DNA from: Gemmatimonadaceae bacterium
GTDB taxonomy: Bacteria; Gemmatimonadota; Gemmatimonadetes; Gemmatimonadales; Gemmatimonadaceae
Assembly: GCA_020851035.1 (NCBI GenBank)
Contig: JADZDM010000012.1
Span: 62,001 to 126,000 of the forward strand
Reading direction: 5' to 3'
Length of the DNA stretch: 64,000 nucleotides
The notes under the pieces were generated by a model. It did not search any database and was not told the origin of the DNA. It was given only the letters and a program-made list of their open reading frames with translations. The translations under genes and the position numbers were made by a program. This document shows, piece by piece, positions 8,423 to 16,620 of the stretch (its first letter is position 1; each line of letters starts with the position of its first letter).

Positions 8423-10003
8423 ATGATCGCCCGCGGACGTGGTGCCGCCAACCGGGCGGGAAGGCTGGCCGCGGCAATGCTGCTCGCTGCCTGTGCCGGC
8501 AGCGCCCGGTCTGCCGACACCATCGTCATCGCGACCGGCACGGATCTCGAGGGAATGCAGCCGCTCACCACCGTGCATCCACTCTCGCGCCAGGTGCAGC
8601 GCTATCTCGTCTTCACGCCACTGACGCGGCTCTCGGCCACGCTCACACCGGAACCCTGGGCAGCACGGTCGTGGAGCTGGTCCGCCGACCGCACGCAGCT
8701 CGTGATGCTCGTCGACACGACCTTGCGCTGGCACGACGGGATTCACGTCACCGCCGGCGATGCACGTTTCACCCTCCAGCGCGCGCTGGATCCCGCCACC
8801 GGATACGCGCGCCGTGGCGACCTGCAGGCAATCACCCGGCTCGACTCCCGGGGGCGCGACTCACTCGTCATCACCTTCGCCCGCCCGCAGGCCGACGTAC
8901 CACTGGTGCTGGCAGAGTTGCCCGTCCTGCCGGAACACCGCCTGCACGGCGTGGCCCCGGAAGCCCTGCGACGTGACCGCTTCACTGTCGCACCCGTCGG
9001 TTCGGGCCCGTACCGCGTCGTGCAGCGTGACGCCGGCCGCCGCTGGGTGCTGCAGCGCGTGGACACCTTCCCGGCGCGGCTTGGCGGTGTCGCGGCCACG
9101 CGCACGCTGGTCGTTGCCGTGATCGACGAGGCCACCACGAAGGTGGCCGGCCTGGTGAGCGGCGCGCTCGACATCGCCGGCGTGAATCCCGCCACCGCCG
9201 CGCTGGTGCGGCGTGACCCGACGCTGCGCCTGCTGGACTACCCCACGTTCTTCAGCAACTGGCTCCTGTTCAACCCGGCCTGCGCTGTTGTCTCGGACGT
9301 GCGGGTACGTCGTGCGATCAGCCTTGCGCTCGACCGTCGCCGGATCGTGGACGCCGGCATCGGCGGGTTCGGGGTGCCGAGTGCCGCACCCAGCGCCGAT
9401 CTCGCGTCCGACACCACGCCAGCGCAGCCCGCCAGTGCCGATTCGCTGCTCGACGCGGCCGGATGGACGCGTACGGGGCAGGACACGAGACGGCGCGGCG
9501 CGGCACCGCTGGTGATCGAGATGCTGACCGTGAGCACGGGAGACAATCCCGTCGAGCAGCTCATGCAGGCCGACCTGCGCGCCCGCGGCATCGACCTCCG
9601 CATCGCCACCCGGGACATGGGTGCGCTGCTGGCGAACGCCCGCGTGCGCGCTCCGTCGCACTGCGCCGTGTACACCGGTGTCGCCGGTGATCCGTCGCGC
9701 AGTCAGCTCGGGGCGCTCTTCGATCCCGCCGCCGCCGGCGGTGCGCTGGAACTTGGTGCCGCCAGGCCCGCCGCCCTCGGCCCGTTGTTCGGCACGCTGC
9801 GGACCAGCTCCGACACCGTTGCCCACCGCGCCGCCTGGGCCGGCGTGCGGCGGATCCTCGCCGACAGCGTGCCGGGCACCGTGGTCTTCCACTCGCGCGG
9901 GGTCCAGGGACTCACGCGGCGGCTGCAGCACGTGACCATCGACCTGCGCGGTGAGCTGTACTCCGCCGCGCGCTGGACCCTCGCACCACCTGCCGACCGG
10001 TGA
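8423..10003 (+). CDS. ABC transporter substrate-binding lipoprotein, family 5
   Basis: A 526-residue extracytoplasmic solute-binding protein of the SBP family 5 (peptide/nickel/oligosaccharide) class. The N-terminus has arginines, a hydrophobic run and a lipobox-like LLAAC, so it is likely lipid-anchored after Cys cleavage. The body has the family pattern: TLRWHDGIHVTAGDARFTL near residue 105, GSGPYRV near 195, and ...VRVRRAISLALDRRRIV near 295. It is divergent from its two permeases and begins a six-gene plus-strand operon; its stop overlaps the GTG start of the lyase gene. The ligand is unknown. The gene pairing suggests that the imported compound feeds the enzymes encoded next. Confidence 0.85.
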   Translation: MIARGRGAANRAGRLAAAMLLAACAGSARSADTIVIATGTDLEGMQPLTTVHPLSRQVQRYLVFTPLTRLSATLTPEPWAARSWSWSADRTQLVMLVDTTLRWHDGIHVTAGDARFTLQRALDPATGYARRGDLQAITRLDSRGRDSLVITFARPQADVPLVLAELPVLPEHRLHGVAPEALRRDRFTVAPVGSGPYRVVQRDAGRRWVLQRVDTFPARLGGVAATRTLVVAVIDEATTKVAGLVSGALDIAGVNPATAALVRRDPTLRLLDYPTFFSNWLLFNPACAVVSDVRVRRAISLALDRRRIVDAGIGGFGVPSAAPSADLASDTTPAQPASADSLLDAAGWTRTGQDTRRRGAAPLVIEMLTVSTGDNPVEQLMQADLRARGIDLRIATRDMGALLANARVRAPSHCAVYTGVAGDPSRSQLGALFDPAAAGGALELGAARPAALGPLFGTLRTSSDTVAHRAAWAGVRRILADSVPGTVVFHSRGVQGLTRRLQHVTIDLRGELYSAARWTLAPPADR

Positions 10004-12735
10004 GCCTCTTTCTCGACCATCGAGCCCTCTGCGGGCGCCGGGAGTTCCTTCGCGATCCCGACGCGCTCGGCGGCCTCGCCGGGTCGCTGCAGCGCGAACT
10101 GCACGCGGCGCTCGACGTGCCGGTGCCGGCCGGCAAGTCCCGCCTCACGCGGCAGGGGGGGCGATGCGCGCGCTGCACGGTGCTGCTGGCGTTCGACCCG
10201 CGGCGGCCGTTCGCGCATGCGTGTCCGCAGTGTGGCACCGTGTACGACGACAGGGTGCACCACGAATGGTGGCTGATGAACGCGCACCTCTGGACCGCCG
10301 AGCAGTGCACGCGGGCGGCAGCACTGGCGTTCCTGCGCGACGACGACCTCGCCGCCCGGCGCGCCGACGCGATCCTCGAGGCGTACACCGCGCGCTACCT
10401 GCAGTGGCCCAACCGCGACAACGCACTCGGCCCCACGCGCCCGTTCTTCAGCACCTATCTCGAGTCGATCTGGCTGCTGCACCTCGCCATCGCGCTCGAC
10501 CTGCGCATGGCAGCCGCCGGTGGTGCGACGGCCCTCCACGCGGCGGCGCTCGACCGGCTCGTCGCGCCATCGTCGGCGCTGATCGCGTCGTTCGACGAGG
10601 GGCGCAGCAACCGGCAGGTCTGGCATGCTGCCGCGCTGCTCGCCTCGGCACACCTGCTCGATGACGCCGCCATGCGCGACCGCGCGGGTGCGTCGGTGGT
10701 GGCGCTGATCCGCGAGGGGCTGCACGACGATGGAAGCTGGTACGAGGGTGAGAACTACCACCTCTTCGCGCATCGCGGACTCCTCTCCGGTGTGACGCTC
10801 GCCGAGCGTGCCGGCATCGGGGTCCCGGCGGGACTGCTGGAGCGCTTCGAGCGCGGGTTCGCCGTGCCGTTCCGCACGATGCTGCCCGACGGCACGTTCC
10901 CCGCACGGCGTGACAGCCAGTACGGCGTGGCATTGCGCCAGTACCGGACGGCGGACTGGGTCGAGTGCGGCCTCGCGCGCCGTGACACGCCGCCGCTGCG
11001 CGCCGCGCTCGCCATGTTGTATGCCGACTGGCCGTCGCCGGGTGACACCGGGCGGGCCCACTCCACGGCCGACGCGGAACGCAACCAGCCAGGCCTGCGG
11101 CTCACGCGCGCCGACTGTGGCTGGCGCGCCTTGCTGCTCGCAGTGCCCGCCCTGCCGCCACTGGAGGATGCCGCGCTGCGCTCCGAACTGCTGGAGGGGC
11201 AGGGGCTTGCGGTGTTCCGACGGCGGGCTGGCGCGTTCTGGGTTGGGCTCGACTACGGCGACCCCGGCGACGGACACGGACATCCCGACCGGCTCAACGT
11301 CGTCATCGCCACCCGGCAGTCGCGCTGGCTCGACGACGTCGGCACCGGCAGCTACACCTCGCCCACGCTCGCATGGTATCGCAGCTCCCTGGCCCACAAC
11401 GCGCCGATGGTGGATGGGTGTGACCAGGGCGAGGCGCACGGCACGCTGCTCGCGCACGACGAGCAGGCTGATGCCGGCTGGGTGTCGGCGGAGTTCACGG
11501 ACCCGCGCAGCGCGGTGACCTTCGTACGAACGCTAGTCGTGCTGGACGGGTACGTCATCGACGAGCTCACCTGGACTTCGGCTCGCGACGTCGTCGTCGA
11601 CGTGCCGATGCAGGCGCAGCGCATTGCCGACCCGCGAATCACGTGGGCAGCCGCACCGTCCCATCGCACCGAGTGGCTGGTTGACCCGCAGCAGGCCGCG
11701 CTGCCGGCCGGCACTCACAGTTCCCTGGTGCTCCGCGGCCTGCCCTCGCCGGCCGGTGGCCCCGCGGATCCCGGCGCGCTGACGTTCACCTGCTCGATCT
11801 GGAGCGCCACCGACGCGCTGCTCTGGTCAGCCGGTACGATCGGCCCGCCGGCCGGCAGCGCGCATGGCCTCGTTGCCCTCCGCCAGTCCGGCCGTGCCGG
11901 TCGCAGCCTGCGCGTTTTTGCCTCCCCGGGCGCCATCGCCGATGTCGGCGTCGATGACGGTGCGATCACCGTCACCTGCGCCGACCAGTCCGTCACGACG
12001 CATCGTCGCACCGCGACCGGCTGGCGCATCAGCACCAGCCGCAATTCGGTGACAGTGCACGAATTCTCGTGCGAACTCGGCGGCGTGCGTGACCGGCCTG
12101 CCGCGCCGGCGCGGGCTACCCGCACCGCCGGTGAGTCGGTCGCCGTCGTCCGGACCTCGCGGCAGAACGTCGTGGCGATCACGCTCGGCGAGGCCCAGTA
12201 CCGCCAGACCGAAGTGCCCTGGCACCTCGCCGGACAGCCCACTGCCCAGGTCTTCGTGACCGGCCTGCAGGCGGGGATGCTCATCATCACCGTCGCGGCG
12301 CAGTTCAACCGTCCGCCGCACTTCGCGCCAGCCCGCGACGAGAATCCGCTCGACAACGAGCTCAGCGATGTGAACAGCGATGGCGTGCAGCTCCATTGGC
12401 GATCGCTGGTCGACGGCATCACCTGGAACGGGGCGCTCGCCGTGCCGGCCGGTGACATGGTCCGCCTCACCGCCGTGCACGGCAATCTCGACGGCCTCGA
12501 GGCTGCCTGGTCGCTGGAGGGGAGCACCGTGCAGGTCGTGTTCTCGCTGCCATGCCCGCCATCGGCCCCCGAGTTCAGTTTCTGCGTCTGCGTCAACGAC
12601 TGCCCGCCGGGCCGCGAGCGACGTCGCGGGCAGCTCGTGCTTGGCGGACGCGAGGGGGAGACCGCCTATCTTCGGGGAGCGCGACAGCCTCCTGACCGCG
12701 CCGTCCGCGTCCTCTTCGAACCCGAGCATCCGTGA
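10000..12735 (+). CDS. Heparinase II/III-family polysaccharide lyase-like protein
   Basis: A 911-residue protein with the two-part layout of heparinase II/III and alginate lyases: an N-terminal alpha/alpha toroid (about residues 1-400) and a C-terminal beta-sandwich (about 400-700, then a divergent tail). YEGENYHLFAHRG at 248-260 carries the Tyr-His pair expected at the active site. GDGHGHPDRLN near residue 425 is typical of the Heparinase_II_III domain. Paired CxxC motifs (CARC and CPQC, near residues 57-80) could form a zinc knuckle. There is no signal peptide, so it should be cytoplasmic, which is less common for this family. The substrate is unknown, presumably a uronate-containing oligosaccharide. 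The GTG start overlaps the upstream stop. Confidence 0.8.
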   Translation: MSLFLDHRALCGRREFLRDPDALGGLAGSLQRELHAALDVPVPAGKSRLTRQGGRCARCTVLLAFDPRRPFAHACPQCGTVYDDRVHHEWWLMNAHLWTAEQCTRAAALAFLRDDDLAARRADAILEAYTARYLQWPNRDNALGPTRPFFSTYLESIWLLHLAIALDLRMAAAGGATALHAAALDRLVAPSSALIASFDEGRSNRQVWHAAALLASAHLLDDAAMRDRAGASVVALIREGLHDDGSWYEGENYHLFAHRGLLSGVTLAERAGIGVPAGLLERFERGFAVPFRTMLPDGTFPARRDSQYGVALRQYRTADWVECGLARRDTPPLRAALAMLYADWPSPGDTGRAHSTADAERNQPGLRLTRADCGWRALLLAVPALPPLEDAALRSELLEGQGLAVFRRRAGAFWVGLDYGDPGDGHGHPDRLNVVIATRQSRWLDDVGTGSYTSPTLAWYRSSLAHNAPMVDGCDQGEAHGTLLAHDEQADAGWVSAEFTDPRSAVTFVRTLVVLDGYVIDELTWTSARDVVVDVPMQAQRIADPRITWAAAPSHRTEWLVDPQQAALPAGTHSSLVLRGLPSPAGGPADPGALTFTCSIWSATDALLWSAGTIGPPAGSAHGLVALRQSGRAGRSLRVFASPGAIADVGVDDGAITVTCADQSVTTHRRTATGWRISTSRNSVTVHEFSCELGGVRDRPAAPARATRTAGESVAVVRTSRQNVVAITLGEAQYRQTEVPWHLAGQPTAQVFVTGLQAGMLIITVAAQFNRPPHFAPARDENPLDNELSDVNSDGVQLHWRSLVDGITWNGALAVPAGDMVRLTAVHGNLDGLEAAWSLEGSTVQVVFSLPCPPSAPEFSFCVCVNDCPPGRERRRGQLVLGGREGETAYLRGARQPPDRAVRVLFEPEHP

Positions 12736-13607
12736 GCCTGCTGCGCAACATCCGCGTCGTCCTGCACGAACCGCAGGACCCCGTGAACATCGGGGGGACC
12801 GTCCGCGTGATGAAGAACATGGGGCTCGACGACCTCGTCCTGGTGCGACCGATGCGCTACGACCCCGAGAAGCTGGAGCGGATCGCGCACAACACGCGCG
12901 ACCTTGCCGGCCGCATCCGGCACGTCGACGAACTCCGGGACGCCCTCGACGACTGCGTGGCCGTCTACGCCTTCGCGGGCAAGCACCGCGCCGTCCGCTG
13001 GCCGGTGATCACGCCCCGCGAGATGGCCGCGGCGGCGCTGGAGCGCGTCCCCGACGGCCCGGTGGCGATGCTCTTCGGCCGCGAGGATCATGGCCTGCCG
13101 AACGAGGCGCTGGACCAGAGTACGGCCGTCGTCTGCATCCCGACGACCGAGCACATGTCACTCAACCTGGCGCAGGCTATCCTCGTTGGTGCCTACGAGT
13201 TACACCTCGCCGCCGGAGATGCCACGCGAATGCCGCCGCGGCGCCGGAAGGAAGGGCCGGCCTCGACGGTGGAGAATCGTGAGCTCACCATCCAGCGCAT
13301 CCATCGCGCCCTGGACCTGCTCGATTTCTTCAAGACGCGGAACCCCGAACACGTGATGCGCGCAGTCCGCTCCCTGGTCTCGCGTGCCGAACCGGCCACC
13401 CGCGAGATGGAGCTCGTCAAGTCGATGGCGATCGAGGTCGAGCGCACGCTGGAGCGCGAGACGCGCCGATCGTTCAAGGCGGCCCTCGCCGGCGACATGT
13501 ACGAGCCCCCGTCGAGCGGCATTCCGGGAATTCCCGTCGGCTCCGACGCGGACGCAGACCGTGGCGGAAGCGAGGACACCACCGGAGAGCCGGACGGCGG
13601 GGCATGA
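12732..13607 (+). CDS. SpoU/TrmJ-like RNA 2'-O-methyltransferase
   Basis: A 291-residue SPOUT-class methyltransferase that probably 2'-O-methylates tRNA, or less likely rRNA, with S-adenosylmethionine. All three SpoU motifs are present: PVNIGGTVRVMKNMG near residue 18, MLFGREDHGLPNEAL near 116 with the knot glutamate, and IPTTEHMSLNLAQA near 138. The C-terminal 120 residues include a conserved-looking helical part (ENRELTIQRIHRALDLLDFF) as in TrmJ, and then an unstructured acidic tail. It is sandwiched by GTGA and ATGA overlaps between a lyase and an aminotransferase, an odd place for an RNA-modification gene. TrmJ is the best guess for its subfamily, not proven. Confidence 0.85.
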   Translation: MSLLRNIRVVLHEPQDPVNIGGTVRVMKNMGLDDLVLVRPMRYDPEKLERIAHNTRDLAGRIRHVDELRDALDDCVAVYAFAGKHRAVRWPVITPREMAAAALERVPDGPVAMLFGREDHGLPNEALDQSTAVVCIPTTEHMSLNLAQAILVGAYELHLAAGDATRMPPRRRKEGPASTVENRELTIQRIHRALDLLDFFKTRNPEHVMRAVRSLVSRAEPATREMELVKSMAIEVERTLERETRRSFKAALAGDMYEPPSSGIPGIPVGSDADADRGGSEDTTGEPDGGA

Positions 13608-14773
13608 CGCCCGACTGGCGCGCGCGCGCCACTGCCGTCATCCCCGGTGGCAGTTCCACCGGCAGCAAGCGCCCCGCCAGCCTGTTCGGGCCGGCGCACG
13701 AGGGTCCGACCCACCTCACCGAGGCCCGCGGCTGCCGCATCCGCACCGCGGGCGGCGACTGGCTCATCGACCTCACCTCCGCCCTCGGCGCGGTGGCGCT
13801 CGGCTACGCCGATCCCGGGGTCTCCGACGCCGTGGCCGTCGCGGCACGGCGTGGGCCGGTCGCCGGCCTCTCGTATGTGGACGAGGTGACCCTCGCGGAA
13901 CGCCTGTGCGGGCGCATCGCGTCGGCCGAGCAGGTGCGCTTCCTCAAGACCGGCGCCGAGGCGTGTGCCGCCGCCATCCGCATCGCGCGGACACACACCG
14001 GACGCGACCGGGTCCTTGGCAGCGGCTATTTCGGCTGGCTCGACTGGTGGTCCGACTCCGCCGGCGTACCGGTCGGTGCACATGCCGATTACATGCCGCT
14101 GCCCTTCAATGACCGGGCAGCCTGGCACGACGCCTTCGCGAGGCATGCCGACCGGGTGGCCGCCGTGATCGTCGAGCCGATCGTCGAGACGATGGCGGAT
14201 CCGGACTGGCTCGGTGACCTCCGCGCGCACTGCGACCGGCTGGGCGCGGTCCTGATCTTCGACGAGGTGAAGACCGGATTCCGGATCGATCCCGGTGGCG
14301 CGCAGGCCGGGCTCGGTGTGGCGCCGGACCTGACCGTGATCGGCAAGGCGCTGGCCAACGGCTATCCGCTCGCCGCGGTGCTGGGACGTGCGGAGGTGAT
14401 GGCGGCCACCGAACGCACGTGGATCTCGAGCACACTGGCCACGGAGCTGACCGCACTCGCTGCGGCGCACGCTGTGCTCGACCGGCACGACGCACTCCCC
14501 GTGTGTGCCACGCTCGCGGACACCGGACGGGCGTTGCGGGAGGTCATCGCACGGGCGGCGCAGGATGCCGGTCGCGAACTCCGGACCGTCGGGCACGACG
14601 CGATGTTCATCATCCGCTGGCCGGACCAGGACACCGAGGATCGCACGCTGGCGGCGCTGCGCACGGCCGGCGTGCTGGCGAAGCGTGGGCCGTACCAGTT
14701 CGCGACCACTGCCATGCTCCCCGCCGACGTCGCCGAAGTCGGCGAGGCGTTCCACCGCGCGCTCACCCAGTGA
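13604..14773 (+). CDS. Class III aminotransferase, glutamate-1-semialdehyde-aminomutase-like
   Basis: A 389-residue PLP-dependent fold-type I enzyme. The order of motifs fits class III aminotransferases: GGSSTGSKRP near residue 12, FLKTGAEACAAAIRIAR near 116 (phosphate binding), EPIVET near 190, IFDEVKTGFR near 222, and the Schiff-base lysine K248 in VIGKALANGYPLAAVLG. It resembles the HemL-like subgroup but is shorter (HemL is about 430 residues) and has no haem-gene neighbours. It is therefore more likely a catabolic amino-sugar or amino-acid aminotransferase. It overlaps the methyltransferase gene (ATGA) and leads straight into two amidohydrolase genes. Confidence 0.85.
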   Translation: MTPDWRARATAVIPGGSSTGSKRPASLFGPAHEGPTHLTEARGCRIRTAGGDWLIDLTSALGAVALGYADPGVSDAVAVAARRGPVAGLSYVDEVTLAERLCGRIASAEQVRFLKTGAEACAAAIRIARTHTGRDRVLGSGYFGWLDWWSDSAGVPVGAHADYMPLPFNDRAAWHDAFARHADRVAAVIVEPIVETMADPDWLGDLRAHCDRLGAVLIFDEVKTGFRIDPGGAQAGLGVAPDLTVIGKALANGYPLAAVLGRAEVMAATERTWISSTLATELTALAAAHAVLDRHDALPVCATLADTGRALREVIARAAQDAGRELRTVGHDAMFIIRWPDQDTEDRTLAALRTAGVLAKRGPYQFATTAMLPADVAEVGEAFHRALTQ

Positions 14774-14775
14774 TC

Positions 14776-15600
14776 ATGGCACCTCGTCACCTCATCGACG
14801 CGCACGCGCACTTCCACTGGGCGGGTAGCCGGGCCGACTTCGCACGGTACAACGACTCGCGCCTCCATGCCGGCGAGGTGATGGGGATCACCTGCCATGT
14901 CGCGTCGATCCTCGGCAGCTGGGGGCGCAATTCCCCGACCTATTTCGCGTCGCCCACCGACGTCGTGGCGGGCAACGACGCCATGTATGCCATCGCCGCT
15001 GCGGAGCCTGGCCGCGTGCGGGCGTTCGTGCACGTGAACCCGAATCACACCGCACATGCGCTGGCGGAGATCGCGCGGGGGGTGAGGGCGGGAGCCATCG
15101 GCGTGAAGCTGAGTGCCAGCCGGCGCGCCGATGATGCACTCGTCGATGCGGTGGCGACGGCGGCGGCAGCGCACGGCCTGCCGGTGCTCCATCACATCTG
15201 GCAGCACCGCCAGCGCGAGTGGGGCGGCCAGGAGGCCAGCGACGCGGTCGACCTCGTCCGCCTGGCCGTGCGCCATCCGCGGACGAACTTCATCCTCGCT
15301 CACATCGGGGGCGGCGGTGACTGGGCCCACACCATCGAGGTGATCCGCGGCGTGCCGAATGTCTACCCCGACACCAGCGGCAGCGGCGTCGATCGCGGCA
15401 TGCTCGACGCGTACCTCGCGGCGATCGGGCCCCAGCGCCTGCTCTGGGCGGCGGACCTCACGCTGTGCACCGGGCTGGCCAAGCTGCAGGCGCTCGAGGT
15501 GATCGGGATGCCGCAGGCGGATCTCGACGACGTCTGCTGGCGGAACGCCGTGCGGATCTTCCCGGCGGGCAGCTTCGGGCTCGCAGGAGGCACGCCATGA
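14776..15600 (+). CDS. Amidohydrolase-family protein with metal-site HxH
   Basis: A 274-residue TIM-barrel protein of the amidohydrolase-2 (COG2159-like) group, which includes decarboxylases, lactonases and hydrolases. The N-terminal LIDAHAHFHW has the HxH metal pair, LHHIWQH near residue 138 and ILAHIGGGGDW near 175 supply further histidines, and WAADLTL near 225 supplies the aspartate. A likely metal-dependent enzyme, therefore, of unknown reaction. The ATG at 14776 is used; a GTG at 14770 overlapping the aminotransferase stop is an in-frame alternative. Its stop overlaps the start of a second protein of the same fold. Confidence 0.75.
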   Translation: MAPRHLIDAHAHFHWAGSRADFARYNDSRLHAGEVMGITCHVASILGSWGRNSPTYFASPTDVVAGNDAMYAIAAAEPGRVRAFVHVNPNHTAHALAEIARGVRAGAIGVKLSASRRADDALVDAVATAAAAHGLPVLHHIWQHRQREWGGQEASDAVDLVRLAVRHPRTNFILAHIGGGGDWAHTIEVIRGVPNVYPDTSGSGVDRGMLDAYLAAIGPQRLLWAADLTLCTGLAKLQALEVIGMPQADLDDVCWRNAVRIFPAGSFGLAGGTP

Positions 15601-16400
15601 CGCCGGTGCACTTCCCGGTCGACGTGAGTGCCTGGATCGGGGCCTACCCGTTCCGCGAGCTGCCGCATCCCGACGCCGAGGTCCTGGTGCGGGTGCTGGC
15701 GCGCGAGGGGATTGCGCGGGCGTGGGTCGGGGCGCTGCCCGCGGTGTGGCATCGCGACCCGGGCCCGTCGAACGCCTGGTTGTACGCCCAGCTGGCACCA
15801 TACGACGGTCTCCTCCTCCCGTCGCCCACCATCCGGCCGGACTGGCCCGGGTGGCAGGGCGGGCTCGATGACGCGGTGCGGCGCGGGGCACCCTCGGTGC
15901 GCAGCTACCCGATGCAGCTCGGCATCGGGGCAGGGGCACCGGCGCTGGCGCAGCTCGCGGTGGCCTGTGCGGACCGGGGCCTCGCACTCCAGCTGACGGT
16001 GCGGTTCGAGGACCTCCGGCAGCGTCACCCCATGGATTCTGCGGGTGACCTCACGGCCGCGCACGTGCGGGCGATCGTGCGCGCCGATGCGCGGGTGCAG
16101 GTGGTGGTGAGCGGCGCGGGCCGTGAGCTGATCGAGGAGGTGCACTGGTCGCTGACGCCGGCCGAGCAGGCGCGGTGCTTCTGGGACTGGGCGTGGGTCT
16201 GGGGGCCGCCGGAGGACCACTTCGCGCACCTGGTGGCGACCATCGGCGGTGACCGTTTCGTGTTCGGCGGCTACTGGCCGCTCCGGCTGATCCAGGCGCC
16301 GGTGGCGACCTGGCGGCTGTCGGAGGCGCAGTTGCCCGGAGTCACGATCACGTCGGGCGATGCGATCGTGGCGGAGGCGCAACGGCGGTCGGGCAAGTGA
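15597..16400 (+). CDS. Amidohydrolase-fold protein lacking the metal ligands
   Basis: A 267-residue relative of its upstream neighbour. The opening FPVDVSAWIGAYPFRELPHP aligns with the family's first strand and its G-x-[WY]-P-F-R block. The HxH metal pair is replaced by VSAW, and the later aspartate block reads FGGYWP. It therefore probably has no metal centre of its own and may be a structural or regulatory partner of the first amidohydrolase. It is the last gene of the operon (ATGA overlap), followed by a 220-base gap. The reaction and substrate are unknown. Confidence 0.7.
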   Translation: MTPVHFPVDVSAWIGAYPFRELPHPDAEVLVRVLAREGIARAWVGALPAVWHRDPGPSNAWLYAQLAPYDGLLLPSPTIRPDWPGWQGGLDDAVRRGAPSVRSYPMQLGIGAGAPALAQLAVACADRGLALQLTVRFEDLRQRHPMDSAGDLTAAHVRAIVRADARVQVVVSGAGRELIEEVHWSLTPAEQARCFWDWAWVWGPPEDHFAHLVATIGGDRFVFGGYWPLRLIQAPVATWRLSEAQLPGVTITSGDAIVAEAQRRSGK

Positions 16401-16425
16401 CGGACGCTGGCATCCGCATGAATCC

Positions 16426-16512
16426 GGACCGGCGTGTCCGAGGTCCGTGTGACAGCACGACTTGGAATAGGACCGGCGTGAACCGTGTTCCGTGCGATGT
16501 GACAACGACTTG
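16426..16512. repeat. Two imperfect direct repeats upstream of actA
   Basis: Units of about 40 bases (16426-16465) and 43 bases (16470-16512) both begin GGACCGGCGTG and end in a TGTGACA...CGACTTG stretch, with a few changes and a small insertion between. They lie 109 or more bases upstream of actA in its promoter region. They could be tandem binding sites or an old local duplication. Confidence 0.5.
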
Positions 16513-16561
16513 CGCGATTTTCCCGGTGCGGCTTTCTTTGCACTCGTATGTGCCCTGACTT

Positions 16562-16577
16562 TGTGAAAAGTTTCACA
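16562..16577. promoter_or_regulatory. CRP/FNR-family operator-like palindrome
   Basis: TGTGAAAAGTTTCACA matches the classical CRP-family pattern TGTGA-N6-TCACA exactly, with 7-base arms around an AG centre. It lies 44 bases upstream of the actA start codon. This suggests control of the respiratory operon by a CRP/FNR-type regulator, but the regulator gene is not in the window. The closeness to the start makes repression, or activation of a transcript with a very short leader, equally possible. Confidence 0.5.
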
Positions 16578-16620
16578 TGAGGGCGTCCCGCAGGGGTCGG
16601 ACTTCAACTGGTCTCACCGA

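Noticed and set aside
13604-14773. Aminotransferase as HemL (glutamate-1-semialdehyde aminomutase)
   Set aside because: It is about 40 residues shorter than HemL, and the operon contains no haem biosynthesis gene.
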